DNA of 64,000 nt from the NCBI RefSeq assembly GCF_030373185.1, contig NZ_JAUCZH010000001.1, positions 923,303 through 987,302 of the forward strand. The letters run 5' to 3'. Position 1 is the first letter of the stretch; each line of letters opens with the position of its first letter. Source of the stretch: Tabrizicola sp. GTDB taxonomy: Bacteria > Pseudomonadota > Alphaproteobacteria > Rhodobacterales > Rhodobacteraceae. Made by a program: the position numbers and the translations under genes. The notes under the pieces are model-generated. The model was given only the letters and a program-made list of their open reading frames with translations. It made no database searches and was not told the origin of the DNA. Below are positions 28,644 through 37,587 of the stretch, piece by piece.

Positions 28644-31600
28644 TCAGCCGTCAACCTCAATTGCCCGGAAGGGTCCTGGTCCGAACTGGGCCGACACCTG
28701 CGCCACCTCGACCCGGTAGGGACCAGCCACCCCGTCAGCCAACTTCATTGCCTCCGTATAGCTGAACTGGGGTGCCAAAGCACTGTATTCGGAGATGGTC
28801 GCTGAGCCCTGAAGGATCCGGATCAGGTAGGCTTCAGTCTCCTCTCCCAGCGGCACTTCGACCGCTTGCCAGCTGTCGCCATTGATCCTTGTCCGGCGTT
28901 TCCATTTCAGCGAAACGCTCGCAAGGCTACCGATCGCGGCACGAAGATGTGAAACCGGATACGGTCGCAACCCTGCACCGTCAAACACCTCGACCCGCAA
29001 GACAGTGTTTGGGTCGTCGAACCCGCGGGAACTGGCACCAATCCGGTAATATCGGGCAAGACCAAGCGTGGACAGTGGCAGGTCCAGTTGTGTCAACGCA
29101 AGGTCAAGAACAACTACGGTGCTACCGGCGGGCCAGACATCTGGCATCAATCCGTCCGTTCCAAGCTGACCGCGGAGCCGGTTGGAAAGCTCATATGTGT
29201 TTGGGGCAACAACCTGGGCTGCGGCAAACTGGAACACTTCCCAGTTCGAAGAGCTGCCATCACCAATCGCCACAGCATTTGCACCGTTCAGAACCGACAC
29301 CATATCTGCCGAAGCAAGCTCGCCATCTGCGATGCGGACACGCAGAGGTGTACCACGATCCCAGACCCCGGTACGCGCCCGCGACAGCGGGGTTTCAGTG
29401 ACCCCGATGACCGCGGCTGCCGCGATCAACCGGTTCAGGTTATAGCCCGAATCCTGACTGGCCGACCACACCCCGACCGAGCCAGGCCAAGGGTCAGCCA
29501 CGACAGCAACATATGGCGCATGAGCAACTTCGTCACCTGTCAGGAGCGGCAGATCAAGAAAGACCGGAAATACCGGGACAGGCGGAATGAAAGCACGGCT
29601 TATGATTCTCTCACCCGCATTGTCAGAAGCATAGTAGACCCCGGGTTCAACTCGAACGGCTTCCAGAAGCTGACCTTCTGCCTGCTCAACCCGATCAATG
29701 CGGTAGCGATGGCCGCCATGGCCAACCACGTCCCCCGCACCAAGGCCTAGTCTGGACTTTGGCAACGCAAACCGCGCCCCGTCGCGGGCGACACGGGCTT
29801 CTGCCAGCCAACGCTCGACAGTGGCAAGACCTTCTGCGCGCGTCAGTGCTAGTGGCAGATCGCTTTGCGAAACGCCCCGTGCTTCCTCATCCGGAAAACG
29901 AGCCTCAGTCGCGCGAACCTCGTAGCTTGACTGCGCATCTATGAAGCCCAGCCGAACCTGGCCCGCTGTCTCGACTTCCGCTGCGCGCGACGTCTCGAAT
30001 GACCCGTCCATATCAGGCGAGAGCGCCAGATCCTCTTGCCTGAGTTCGGCAATCACGCGCCCGTCCCGGTTGCGAAATCTCAGCTTGCCGTCACGCTCCA
30101 TCACGTCGAATCCAAAGGCCAGAAGCAAGGGCTGCAATGCCGCGCGCGCAGTCGTGACGTCCGGCTGCTGGAATCCACGAACCAATCCGAACAAGCTGGA
30201 GGTATCAATGTCAGTCACGCCGGATTGGTAGCAGATTTCCGACACAACGGCGGCAAGCGGCTGGTTCGTCGCCCGCCCGTTCAGCCAGTGGCCACGGGTG
30301 TAGTTGTCACCATCATTCCAGACGTCAATCTGCCCGGGAAACTCGGGAAACGGTCGGGCGTCCCAAGCCCAGGCATGCGCATGGCTCATGTCAACCATCG
30401 GACCATCATAAAGGGCAGAGGCCGGGTTATTGGCCGGATCAGCCCAGAAAGATGTGACGGCCAGCAGATACTGCATCTGAATGAGATCATCGCGGCGGCC
30501 GTTTGACCAAAGCGGCAGACCGGATTCAGACGATTTTGCATCGACGAACTTGTTTGGTTGGTTTGTCCCTTTGTCTACTGCCGGGCAACCGAATTCGGTA
30601 AACCAGAATGGCTTCGACCCGGGAACCCAGGCAGTCGGATCAGCGACGCGCTCCCCGCCAATCCGGTCATGGTGCGGATTGGACCACCAGGATTTCAAAT
30701 CCTTGTAGCGGAAAACCCAAGGTTCGCCATAGGCACCATCGGTAATTGGTATGCGTCGTTGGGCAAGCGCCCCTTCGGGGCCGTCATAGTACCAGTCAAA
30801 CCCCTCGCCTCCGGCAACGTTGGCTTTCAGATAGTCCAGATCGTAGATCGATCCCCAATCCGCATCGGCATGGGTCTCACCCTCGCGCCAGTCGGACAGA
30901 GGCATGTAATTGTCGATCCCGATGAAATCGATATTGGAATCTGCCCACAATGGATCGAGGTGGAAGTACAGATCCTCGCCCGCCTGATAGCCGAAGTATT
31001 CCGACCAGTCGGCCGCATAGCCAATCTTCGCTTCCGGTCCAAGGATTTGCCGAACCTCGGCTGCCAACGCACGCAAGGCTGCAACTGCCGGAAAGCTGTC
31101 ACCTGCGCCGCGGATCTGGGTGAGGGACCGCATCTCGGACCCGATGCAGAATGCATCTACCCCACCTGCAACAGCGCAAAGCCGGGCGTAATGCAGGATG
31201 AACCGCCGATAGCCCCAATCAGAAGCGGGGCCGGAAAACCCGATGGTTTCGCCGCTGACCGTAAACTGAGAGCCATCAACCCCACCGAAAAATGCGTCAA
31301 CCTCGGCCTGCGCCAAGGCTGACCGGTCCGGCGATCCAGACTGCCCTGGTGCGGCCGACAGGGTGATGCGCCCGCGCCAAGGCAGTTTTGCCTGCGTGTC
31401 GGCACCTGTCCATGGATCTGGAAGACCGTTTCCGTCCAACTGGTCCATCAGGATGAACGGGTAGAATACGACTTCCTTGCCAGCCTCCCGAAGCGCCCTG
31501 ATTGCCTGAATGACGGAAGCATCGGATGGCGTCCCTCCGTAAACTGATGCCCCAGCCACCTTCGGCACCTCAAGAGCCGCCGAGCGACCTATTCCACCAG

Positions 31601-32543
31601 CGCGCCAAGGCATTCCAACCCCGTCGATCTGGCTTTGTTCAACCTTCGGCCTGATCTCGCAACTCGCGCAGCGCAAGTCATTCCCAAACCAGGACACCAC
31701 CATCACGACCGAGCCGACCACTGGCAATTCCTCGGTCAGGTGTTCAAGACTGGTGGCGAAATCGGTAAGCCCCGAAGGAGAATGTACATTCGCAGACCGA
31801 TTGCGCCCAAGACCTTCGGCGTAGTGAACGGGGGTCGTTGCCAGCCCGTACTCCCCTGTCCCCGGGATCAGTGCGACTCCGCGCAAGGCACCACTCAGCA
31901 GCTTTGAACCGTCAACTGCCGGACCTTGTGCCGCACGAATGACTTCGAATGAGAACTGCGGCACCCTGTTGCCATAGGGGGCAAGCTCAAGATCCTCGAT
32001 CACCACATAGGCCAAGCCGCGATAGGCAGGCGCGCTCCCTGCCCCCTCTACCGCCTCGATCTTCGGATCGGGCAACTGGGCTTCGGTTCCGCTGTAGATC
32101 CGCAGGTTCAGATCGCGTGGCGAAATCTCGTTTCCGTCGGCCCAGATACGGCCAACCCTTAAGATTTCGCCCTCGCAAAGCGCAATCGCGAGACTGACCG
32201 AATAGCTGTACTCGCTCACCTTCGGCTTGGGCGCCCCCTTACCCGTTCGGCGACGCTGGACGGTTTCGGCGAATTCCGTGGCCCAGATGATCTGTCCGCC
32301 CAACCGCATCCGGCCCCACAGCTGACCAATCGACGCGCCCTCGCCCGCCCCGGTCAGTCGCAGCCTGTCGATCCGGCCGACATCAACCGGGTCTGATCCT
32401 GCGCCCAAAAGCCGCTGGTCGATCACCCGACCCAGTGTTGCACCGATCGCGCGCCCAATCACCGCACCAGACAAGCCCAGAACAGTGCCGCCGAATCCGG
32501 CGCCGACAGCAGCTCCAGCTGCGGAAAGTAGAAGTGTCGCCAT
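28644..32543 (-). CDS. g15: GTA megatron tail-fibre/host-contact protein (g15)
   Basis: 1299 residues, the largest protein of the particle. The N-terminus is a Gly/Ala-rich hydrophobic stretch (TLLLSAAGAAVGAGFGG) followed by a phage-tail region; the middle (about 400-780) is the GTA TIM-barrel-like domain seen in g15 homologues (YHLDPLWADSNIDFIGIDNYMPLSDW, WFTEFGCPAVDKGTNQPNKF); the C-terminal third is beta-rich tail protein. In the RcGTA particle this protein sits at the tip of the baseplate and is proposed to reach the cell envelope. It starts directly after the g14 stop. Confidence 0.92.
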   Translation of the reverse strand: MATLLLSAAGAAVGAGFGGTVLGLSGAVIGRAIGATLGRVIDQRLLGAGSDPVDVGRIDRLRLTGAGEGASIGQLWGRMRLGGQIIWATEFAETVQRRRTGKGAPKPKVSEYSYSVSLAIALCEGEILRVGRIWADGNEISPRDLNLRIYSGTEAQLPDPKIEAVEGAGSAPAYRGLAYVVIEDLELAPYGNRVPQFSFEVIRAAQGPAVDGSKLLSGALRGVALIPGTGEYGLATTPVHYAEGLGRNRSANVHSPSGLTDFATSLEHLTEELPVVGSVVMVVSWFGNDLRCASCEIRPKVEQSQIDGVGMPWRAGGIGRSAALEVPKVAGASVYGGTPSDASVIQAIRALREAGKEVVFYPFILMDQLDGNGLPDPWTGADTQAKLPWRGRITLSAAPGQSGSPDRSALAQAEVDAFFGGVDGSQFTVSGETIGFSGPASDWGYRRFILHYARLCAVAGGVDAFCIGSEMRSLTQIRGAGDSFPAVAALRALAAEVRQILGPEAKIGYAADWSEYFGYQAGEDLYFHLDPLWADSNIDFIGIDNYMPLSDWREGETHADADWGSIYDLDYLKANVAGGEGFDWYYDGPEGALAQRRIPITDGAYGEPWVFRYKDLKSWWSNPHHDRIGGERVADPTAWVPGSKPFWFTEFGCPAVDKGTNQPNKFVDAKSSESGLPLWSNGRRDDLIQMQYLLAVTSFWADPANNPASALYDGPMVDMSHAHAWAWDARPFPEFPGQIDVWNDGDNYTRGHWLNGRATNQPLAAVVSEICYQSGVTDIDTSSLFGLVRGFQQPDVTTARAALQPLLLAFGFDVMERDGKLRFRNRDGRVIAELRQEDLALSPDMDGSFETSRAAEVETAGQVRLGFIDAQSSYEVRATEARFPDEEARGVSQSDLPLALTRAEGLATVERWLAEARVARDGARFALPKSRLGLGAGDVVGHGGHRYRIDRVEQAEGQLLEAVRVEPGVYYASDNAGERIISRAFIPPVPVFPVFLDLPLLTGDEVAHAPYVAVVADPWPGSVGVWSASQDSGYNLNRLIAAAAVIGVTETPLSRARTGVWDRGTPLRVRIADGELASADMVSVLNGANAVAIGDGSSSNWEVFQFAAAQVVAPNTYELSNRLRGQLGTDGLMPDVWPAGSTVVVLDLALTQLDLPLSTLGLARYYRIGASSRGFDDPNTVLRVEVFDGAGLRPYPVSHLRAAIGSLASVSLKWKRRTRINGDSWQAVEVPLGEETEAYLIRILQGSATISEYSALAPQFSYTEAMKLADGVAGPYRVEVAQVSAQFGPGPFRAIEVDG

Positions 32544-32987
32544 TCATCCGGCTCCTTCAGGAATTGCAAAACGCGCGACGATCCGGCGCTGCCAAGGCAA
32601 CGACAGCGGGCTCTCGATCACGCCATGTCGGGTGTAGGAATGCACAAAGCTCGGCACCGCCCCGACGTTCGCCTGAATGCCAAGGTGCTTGGCAATACTT
32701 CCGTCCCGCATCCGGAACAGAAGCACATCCCCTTGGGCGACATCAGAAAGTCCCTTGCAAAGCAGCAGGCGGTTTGCAGCTTCCATCAGCACTTCGCTGT
32801 GCGATGGCTCGGCCCAGTCGTCAGTATAAGGGGGGACGGTTTCGGGTTCATCGCCGTTGACCGCCCTCCAGACCCCACGCAAAAGGCCCAGGCAGTCCGC
32901 ACCAGCCCCCTTGACAGAGGCTTGATGCAGGTAAGGTGTGCCAATCCATCTGCGCGCCTCGGCCAGAATGCGATCACCATGGCTCAT
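32544..32987 (-). CDS. g14: GTA peptidase, NlpC/P60 type (g14)
   Basis: 147 residues from the ATG at 32987, which overlaps the g13 stop by ATGA. The NlpC/P60 nucleophile is in GADCLGLLRGVW, and the histidine is likely in SFVHSYTRHGVIE. RWIGTPYLHQASVKGAGADC is the usual N-terminal signature. It should cut peptidoglycan peptides as the tail enters the periplasm. The open frame extends upstream into g13 but that part is a shadow. Confidence 0.9.
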   Translation of the reverse strand: MSHGDRILAEARRWIGTPYLHQASVKGAGADCLGLLRGVWRAVNGDEPETVPPYTDDWAEPSHSEVLMEAANRLLLCKGLSDVAQGDVLLFRMRDGSIAKHLGIQANVGAVPSFVHSYTRHGVIESPLSLPWQRRIVARFAIPEGAG

Positions 32988-33880
32988 CCATCTGTCGCCG
33001 AAACTCGTGCGCCTCCTGTGCTGGGGCGATCTGGAACGGGATAGGATGCCAGCCAGTCTTCCCCCGGGATATGGGGAAAGCCGCGGAAGTTCAGAAAATT
33101 GGCGAACTTGGTCCGACACGTGGCGGCAGTCTTGTTGCACCCTGCGACCATGCGAAAACTGTCACCCACAGCGACCGGCGCACCCATTGACTGCCAAAGC
33201 TCGATCCGGCGGGCGCCCCCGTTCAAACGATCATTCTTCACAACACCGACCAGCCCCACCGCCTGCCCGGAAAGTATCTCGAAGCGTCCATGCTCGAACC
33301 AGCGCTCGTCAAAGCCTGGAAAAGTTGCAAAGTCGAATACCCGACCGTCGTCCACCTTCTCGACCAGTCCTGCCGCGAAATATCCGGGCGTGTCCGTCGC
33401 AAAGCGGCAGCGCGCGTCCCCCAGAACGGCAGAACACCCCGGCTGATACGCAAATCCCTGAGGTCGGTTCAGCGCTTCGCTCAATCCGCGAAGTTCTGCT
33501 TTGAATGCCCCACCTGATCGCGTGACTTCTCCAAACGACCCTCGGAATTGCTCGATCCGCTCCTCTGGCGTCGCCCAGTTTACCAAGAAGGCCCGCACTT
33601 CGGCCCCGTCAAACCGGCCCGCAAGCAGGCCTGCCTCGGTAATTGCAGTATCACTCAGCGCGCCCATGGCTTCCGAGTTGTCGACCGACAAACCCGTCGT
33701 CTGTTGCAGCGTGCGGGCCGTCATGCCAGTGTCGGCTCGGCAGTGGACCCCATCCACCAACAGATCGCGATCATGGTCGGTGAAGCCCATTGCCGTGCCA
33801 TCCCGCCTATGCACCGTCCAGACCCGGCAGACTGTCGTCGCGCCGCTTTCCAGATGCGCGTAAAGGGCTGCGCCGCTCAT
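32984..33880 (-). CDS. g13: GTA baseplate hub protein (g13, DUF2163)
   Basis: 298 residues. An N-terminal DUF2163 domain (CRVWTVHRRDGTAMGFTDHD, TGMTARTLQQTTGLSVDNSEAMGAL) is followed by the phage BR0599-type C-terminal domain. Cysteines in PGCSAVLGDARCRF and GCNKTAATCRTKF are spaced as in hub proteins that hold an iron-sulfur cluster, as reported for RcGTA. It overlaps both g12 and g14 by ATGA. Confidence 0.92.
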   Translation of the reverse strand: MSGAALYAHLESGATTVCRVWTVHRRDGTAMGFTDHDRDLLVDGVHCRADTGMTARTLQQTTGLSVDNSEAMGALSDTAITEAGLLAGRFDGAEVRAFLVNWATPEERIEQFRGSFGEVTRSGGAFKAELRGLSEALNRPQGFAYQPGCSAVLGDARCRFATDTPGYFAAGLVEKVDDGRVFDFATFPGFDERWFEHGRFEILSGQAVGLVGVVKNDRLNGGARRIELWQSMGAPVAVGDSFRMVAGCNKTAATCRTKFANFLNFRGFPHIPGEDWLASYPVPDRPSTGGARVSATDG

Positions 33881-34509
33881 AGCCGGATCTCCACAATCGG
33901 CACCACCGGCACGTCGCCTGCCTGAAACGAAGCGACCGATGTCTGGATACTGTCCGCATCAAATCGCACTGGCACGTCAAATTCGAACCCCGCCGTCACC
34001 CGCGTTCCGAGGTCAGGGGCAAGGACAAAGCTGACCTCGCCAGAGTCGTGATTCACGGTGAACTCCAACCCCGCAACCTTCGGATCGCCGGCCACCGCAA
34101 CCAAGACCGTCCCGGCCACAGGCTTGAGGATCGGGCGCGAGTAACTTTGCAGGCCGGAAAAATAGGTCTTCTGCAACGTAAAGACGGTTGTCACCCCGTC
34201 ACCCGTCCCGATCAACTGATCCTCAGGGCCCGGCGTTCCAGATGGCGCACAAGACTTGTAGTCCGACCAATCCTTCCAGCGAAAGCCGTGCATCTGGCCC
34301 GCACGCGCCTCAAAAAACGCGATCAGCGTTTCAATATCGTCCAGCGACCGCAGACCAACCCCAGCGTCATATCTCCTGCGCGAATGCGCCCAAGGCGTGT
34401 TTCGCTCTTCGAAGCCGTTCGCCAAAGTGACAATCTCGGTGCGCCTCTCAGGTCCACCAACCGATCCGAAGCTCAGGTTCGCTGGGAAACGTATCTCGTG
34501 AAAAGCCAT
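33877..34509 (-). CDS. g12: GTA distal tail protein (g12, DUF2460)
   Basis: 210 residues from the ATG at 34509 (MAFHEIRFPANLSFGS), which has GAGGGAGA upstream. DUF2460 features are GGPERRTEIVTLANGFEERN, RSLDDIETLIAFFEARAGQMHGFRWKDW and the later beta-rich half. It connects the tail tube to the hub. Confidence 0.92.
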   Translation of the reverse strand: MAFHEIRFPANLSFGSVGGPERRTEIVTLANGFEERNTPWAHSRRRYDAGVGLRSLDDIETLIAFFEARAGQMHGFRWKDWSDYKSCAPSGTPGPEDQLIGTGDGVTTVFTLQKTYFSGLQSYSRPILKPVAGTVLVAVAGDPKVAGLEFTVNHDSGEVSFVLAPDLGTRVTAGFEFDVPVRFDADSIQTSVASFQAGDVPVVPIVEIRL

Positions 34510-34519
34510 GATCTCTCCC

Positions 34520-35170
34520 TCAACGGTTACGCTGGCCACGCGCCAGAGCGCGGCTCACCTGCGCTGCGACCTGAGACTGGCTGCGCTGAAAGCCCTGAAC
34601 GTCCGGCGTCGTTATGTTCATCACCACGCTGACCGCCCGACCGCCGCCAGCCTGCACGCCAAGCCGCCCGTCTGGGCCGCGTGCCAGCGGCATGATCGCC
34701 TCTGGCCCTGCTTCACCCATCAGGCCGCGCCCACCCCGCATCGGAAAACTTGTAGGGGAAGACACCACCCCACCCTTGGCAAAGGGCATCACCCTGCCTT
34801 GGGCAAAGGCACCTCCAGCGGCAAACGGCATCCCCGCCCCCATGAGGGACGACACCCCCTGGGCCAGAAACCCGCCCAGCGCCCCGGTCACGGGCTTCAT
34901 CGCGATGGCATAAACGGAATCGACGATTGTATTTGCCACGGTCTTCAGTGCGTCGTTCAACTTCATCCCGTCAAAGATCAGCCCATCGAACGCTTTTCGA
35001 AGACCACCGCTGATCCCGCTGGACAGGGTGTTCACCTCGCGTCCGGTAAAGACCATCGTCTCCCGCATCCGGGCCAGCTCCCCGTCAAACGCCGCCACCA
35101 TCGACACGGATGACCCCAATTGCGCCTCGAGCGCTTCCAGCTGCTCCTGCATCGTTCCGATATCCGCCAT
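34520..35170 (-). CDS. g11: GTA tail tape-measure protein (g11)
   Basis: 216 residues from the ATG at 35170 (MADIGTMQEQLEAL), with GGGAGGA upstream. The N-terminal third is a coiled coil; the middle has hydrophobic Gly/Ala stretches (ALGGFLAQGVSSLMGAGMPFAAGG) and the C-terminal part is Gly-rich (MRGGRGLMGEAGPEAIMPLARG). Such a short tape measure agrees with the short tail of the RcGTA particle. Its first 86 bases overlap the end of g10.1 in another frame. Confidence 0.88.
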   Translation of the reverse strand: MADIGTMQEQLEALEAQLGSSVSMVAAFDGELARMRETMVFTGREVNTLSSGISGGLRKAFDGLIFDGMKLNDALKTVANTIVDSVYAIAMKPVTGALGGFLAQGVSSLMGAGMPFAAGGAFAQGRVMPFAKGGVVSSPTSFPMRGGRGLMGEAGPEAIMPLARGPDGRLGVQAGGGRAVSVVMNITTPDVQGFQRSQSQVAAQVSRALARGQRNR

Positions 35171-35366
35171 CACCCTGATCCTCCCTTGCATCGGGGAATG
35201 CGGCGGCCAGTTCGGCCAGCCGCGCGCGCGTCAGGGGCGGGACCATCTGTTCCCGCCCCAGCATCATCCGCAATTCAACCGGCGTCAGCCGCCAGAAGGT
35301 GGCTGGCTCAAGCCCCAGCCCATGCAAGCCCGCCTGCATCAGACCCCGCCAGTCGATCCCGCTCAT
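35085..35366 (-). CDS. GTA tail assembly chaperone-like protein (g10.1)
   Basis: 93 residues. The first 58 match the small phage-tail assembly family found here in GTA clusters (MSGIDWRGLMQAGLHGLGLEPATFWRLTPVELRMML, LTRARLAELAAAFPD). Homologues usually end soon after AAFPD; here the frame runs on for 35 more residues across the g11 ribosome-binding site and into g11. It overlaps the g10 stop by ATGA. Confidence 0.8.
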   Translation of the reverse strand: MSGIDWRGLMQAGLHGLGLEPATFWRLTPVELRMMLGREQMVPPLTRARLAELAAAFPDAREDQGDGGYRNDAGAAGSARGAIGVIRVDGGGV

Positions 35367-35692
35367 GGCTCACCCGGCAGGGAAAACGCCCGAGCCAGAA
35401 GTTCCGCCGCCGCCCGTGCCGCAGCAACAGGTCCGCCCCCGATTTCGACACACAGCAGGTCTGCAGCCGTCCCCTGCCAGCCGCCGCCACGCAACCCAGC
35501 CACGATCAGCGCCAATACATCCCGCGTGCTGAAGCGATGGCTCTCGAACCGCTCCACCAGATCGATCAACGATCCGGCCTCCAGCGTTTCCTCAAGCTCC
35601 GCCAGCGCCCCCAGCGTCAGCTTTGCCACATGGCGCTGGCCGTCCAGCCAGATCGCCACCTCTCCAGCCCAGGGATTGGCCATGTCGCCCAT
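35363..35692 (-). CDS. g10: GTA g10 protein (GTA_gp10 family)
   Basis: 109 residues with the GTA gp10 pattern MANPWAGEVAIWLDGQ, HVAKLTLGALAELEETL and ESHRFSTRDVLALIVAGL. It is probably a tail assembly chaperone acting with g10.1, as the paired G and GT proteins do in other phages. Translation may begin at 35692 or at the second ATG (35683, MANPW), which matches family N-termini better. It follows the g9 stop by one base. Confidence 0.88.
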   Translation of the reverse strand: MGDMANPWAGEVAIWLDGQRHVAKLTLGALAELEETLEAGSLIDLVERFESHRFSTRDVLALIVAGLRGGGWQGTAADLLCVEIGGGPVAAARAAAELLARAFSLPGEP

Positions 35693-35693
35693 C

Positions 35694-36107
35694 TCAAAGC
35701 GCCGTAAAGGTCAGCGCGCCCGCCGAGGCCATGGCCATCTCATAGGTCGCCTCGTCATTGTGGCTGCCCGCATATTCGATCGAGGTGATCTGGAATGGCC
35801 CCTCGATCACACCGAAATCCGGGATCACGACCTGAAACCCCGGAATCTGCCCGTCAAAGAAGATCTGCCGCGCGCGCTCATCGGTGTTTTCATCGCGAAA
35901 GACCCCCGACCCAGAGATCGAGGCCGATTTCACCCCGGCCCCGGCCAACAGCTCACGCCACCCGCCCTGACTTTCAAGGCTGGTCACATCCACCGATTCC
36001 GTATTGAAGCTGATCCGAGTTGCCCGCAGCCCGGCGATGGTGACAAACTGTCCATCCCCCGTCTGGTCGATCTTGATCAGCAGATCCTTGCCGCTTTGCA
36101 CAGCCAT
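35694..36107 (-). CDS. g9: GTA major tail tube protein (g9)
   Basis: 137 residues. SGKDLLIKIDQTGDGQFVTIAGLRATRISFN, VDVTSLESQGGWRELLAGAGVKSASISGSGVF and the C-terminal EATYEMAMASAGALTF are typical of TP901-1-type major tail proteins. Hexameric rings of it build the tube through which DNA passes. Confidence 0.92.
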   Translation of the reverse strand: MAVQSGKDLLIKIDQTGDGQFVTIAGLRATRISFNTESVDVTSLESQGGWRELLAGAGVKSASISGSGVFRDENTDERARQIFFDGQIPGFQVVIPDFGVIEGPFQITSIEYAGSHNDEATYEMAMASAGALTFTAL

Positions 36108-36140
36108 GTCCGTTCTCCGTCCTCAGATGTTTGTTGGCGC

Positions 36141-36536
36141 TCAAAGCTGAACTCGCGCCCGGAAGGTCAGGTCGATCCGCCGCGTCTCGCCCTCGGAAAT
36201 CCGGCGGGCCGAGGCGCGCAGGAACAGAAGGGTCACCAATGCCCCCCGCGTCAGGGTCAAAGGCACGCCGATCAAGGCATCCGAAATGTCAGCGGCGATG
36301 GTCTTGATCGAGAGAAACCCGGTCGCATCGGTAATCACACTGATCACCAGTTGATGATCCGCCCCCGCGCCCGACCTGTCCGACTGGTCGCGCGCTTCCT
36401 CCGGGCCGATCAGCACAAAGGTTCCGGTCGCATCCGGCGGCACCGCGTCATGGATCGCCACCGAGGCAAGGGCCGGAAAACTTGTCAGCCGCTGGTAGAT
36501 CGCGGTCTGAAGCGCTGCCGCTGCCGCATAGCTCAT
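36141..36536 (-). CDS. g8: GTA tail terminator protein (g8, DUF3168)
   Basis: 131 residues with DUF3168 features (AAAALQTAIYQRLTSFPAL, DATGTFVLIGPEEARDQSD, LIGVPLTLTRGALVTLLFL). The ring formed by this protein caps the tail tube at the head side. It overlaps the g7 stop by ATGA; g9 follows after 33 bp. Confidence 0.88.
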   Translation of the reverse strand: MSYAAAAALQTAIYQRLTSFPALASVAIHDAVPPDATGTFVLIGPEEARDQSDRSGAGADHQLVISVITDATGFLSIKTIAADISDALIGVPLTLTRGALVTLLFLRASARRISEGETRRIDLTFRARVQL

Positions 36537-36871
36537 GTCGCCACCTCCTCACGCGCAAAACAGGTCAGAAACCGCCCCGCCGGATCTGCCTCGGCCACCG
36601 CAAGGATCGGGAACACCCGGTCCCCCTCGCGAAACCGCTGCCCCGCCTTCGGACGCGAGGCAGACCCGGAGGGCGCGGCCCGCACTGATATCCGGTAGCG
36701 AACCGCCCCAAGGATCTGCTCCTCGCCCGGCACATCGCTGCCGGAGCCGGGATTGAATGCGGCCCAAAGCGTGCCAAGCGCAGTCCATGTCTCGACATAG
36801 CCGCCCCCACCGTCCAGGTTTCGCACCACAGACTCCAGCACCAGCGCGCGGTTCAGATGCGGGGGCCTCAT
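36533..36871 (-). CDS. g7: GTA head-tail stopper protein (g7)
   Basis: 112 residues from the ATG at 36871, set by the ATGA overlap with g6. LNRALVLESVVRNLDGGGGYVETWTALGTLWAA and the later RYRISVRAA, RFREGDRVFPILAV belong to the phage head-tail adaptor (HK97 gp10 / SPP1 gp16-like) family. It closes the head after packaging. Confidence 0.88.
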   Translation of the reverse strand: MRPPHLNRALVLESVVRNLDGGGGYVETWTALGTLWAAFNPGSGSDVPGEEQILGAVRYRISVRAAPSGSASRPKAGQRFREGDRVFPILAVAEADPAGRFLTCFAREEVAT

Positions 36872-37467
36872 TTCCGGCCCCCTCCCAGGATCCGCACCGT
36901 CCGCCACCGCTCGATCAACGTCACCACGCCGAACGGCAGGCCGGCCGACTGTTCGCCGCCCTCATGCCGATGCTCATAATACTCGCTGGCCAGCAGAAGC
37001 ACCGCCTGCCGCAAATCCACCGGCACATCAGTCCAGCCCGGGCCAAAGCCCGCGTCAAAGACCACCTTCACCAGGCCATTGGTCGGAATGCTGGGAAGCG
37101 TGGCCGACTTGCTGCCAATCCGGGGGCGGTGCAAATCGGGAATCAACCGATAGGTGGTATCAGGAACCAGCGCCTCCGTGCCATCTGCATCGACAAGGGT
37201 CAGGCTCAGAACTCCGGCGACCGGGGCTACCGGCAGGGCCTGCTCATCCTGGTCACGCCAGCATTCAAGCACCCAATGAAAGCGCCTGCGAAACAGCACC
37301 TTCCCAATGCGCCCTTCAATCGCAGCAAGTGCCGCACGCAGATAGCTTTCGATCAGCCCATCCTGTAGGCCGTCATCGGTAAACCCGCTGCCAAGCCGCA
37401 GGTGATCTTTCAACTCGGCCAGCGGCAGGGCGGCCACAAGCACCGGGGTTTCTTCGGTCAACATCAT
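36868..37467 (-). CDS. g6: GTA head-tail connector/adaptor protein (g6)
   Basis: 199 residues. LAELKDHLRLGSGFTDDGLQDGLIESYLRAALAAIEGRIG is the helical gp6-like connector signature, followed by a beta-rich half with VPDTTYRLIPDLHRPRI. The ring links the portal to the stopper. It is preceded by a 120-bp gap after the capsid gene that holds two hairpins. Confidence 0.88.
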   Translation of the reverse strand: MMLTEETPVLVAALPLAELKDHLRLGSGFTDDGLQDGLIESYLRAALAAIEGRIGKVLFRRRFHWVLECWRDQDEQALPVAPVAGVLSLTLVDADGTEALVPDTTYRLIPDLHRPRIGSKSATLPSIPTNGLVKVVFDAGFGPGWTDVPVDLRQAVLLLASEYYEHRHEGGEQSAGLPFGVVTLIERWRTVRILGGGRK

Positions 37468-37506
37468 GGTCAGATCTCCACCCGCCGCGGGGTCCAGAAG
37501 TCAGCA

Positions 37507-37574
37507 GGGCGTGCCATCTGGCACGCCCCCAGAAAGTCAGCCCCAGACACCCGGCCCCGCGTCTGCGGGACCGG
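37507..37574 (-). other. Two tandem hairpins between capsid gene g5 and g6
   Basis: Hairpin 1 (37507-37528): perfect 9-bp stem GGGCGTGCC/GGCACGCCC, 4-nt loop. Hairpin 2 (37551-37574): 10-bp stem CCGGTCCCGC/GCGGGGCCGG with one G-U pair and a 4-nt loop. Reading on the minus strand, hairpin 2 comes first, 13 nt after the g5 stop. Neither has a T-run, so they are more likely to stabilise or process the capsid mRNA, or to slow transcription, than to end it. Confidence 0.65.
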
Positions 37575-37587
37575 ACATTTGCCCGGA

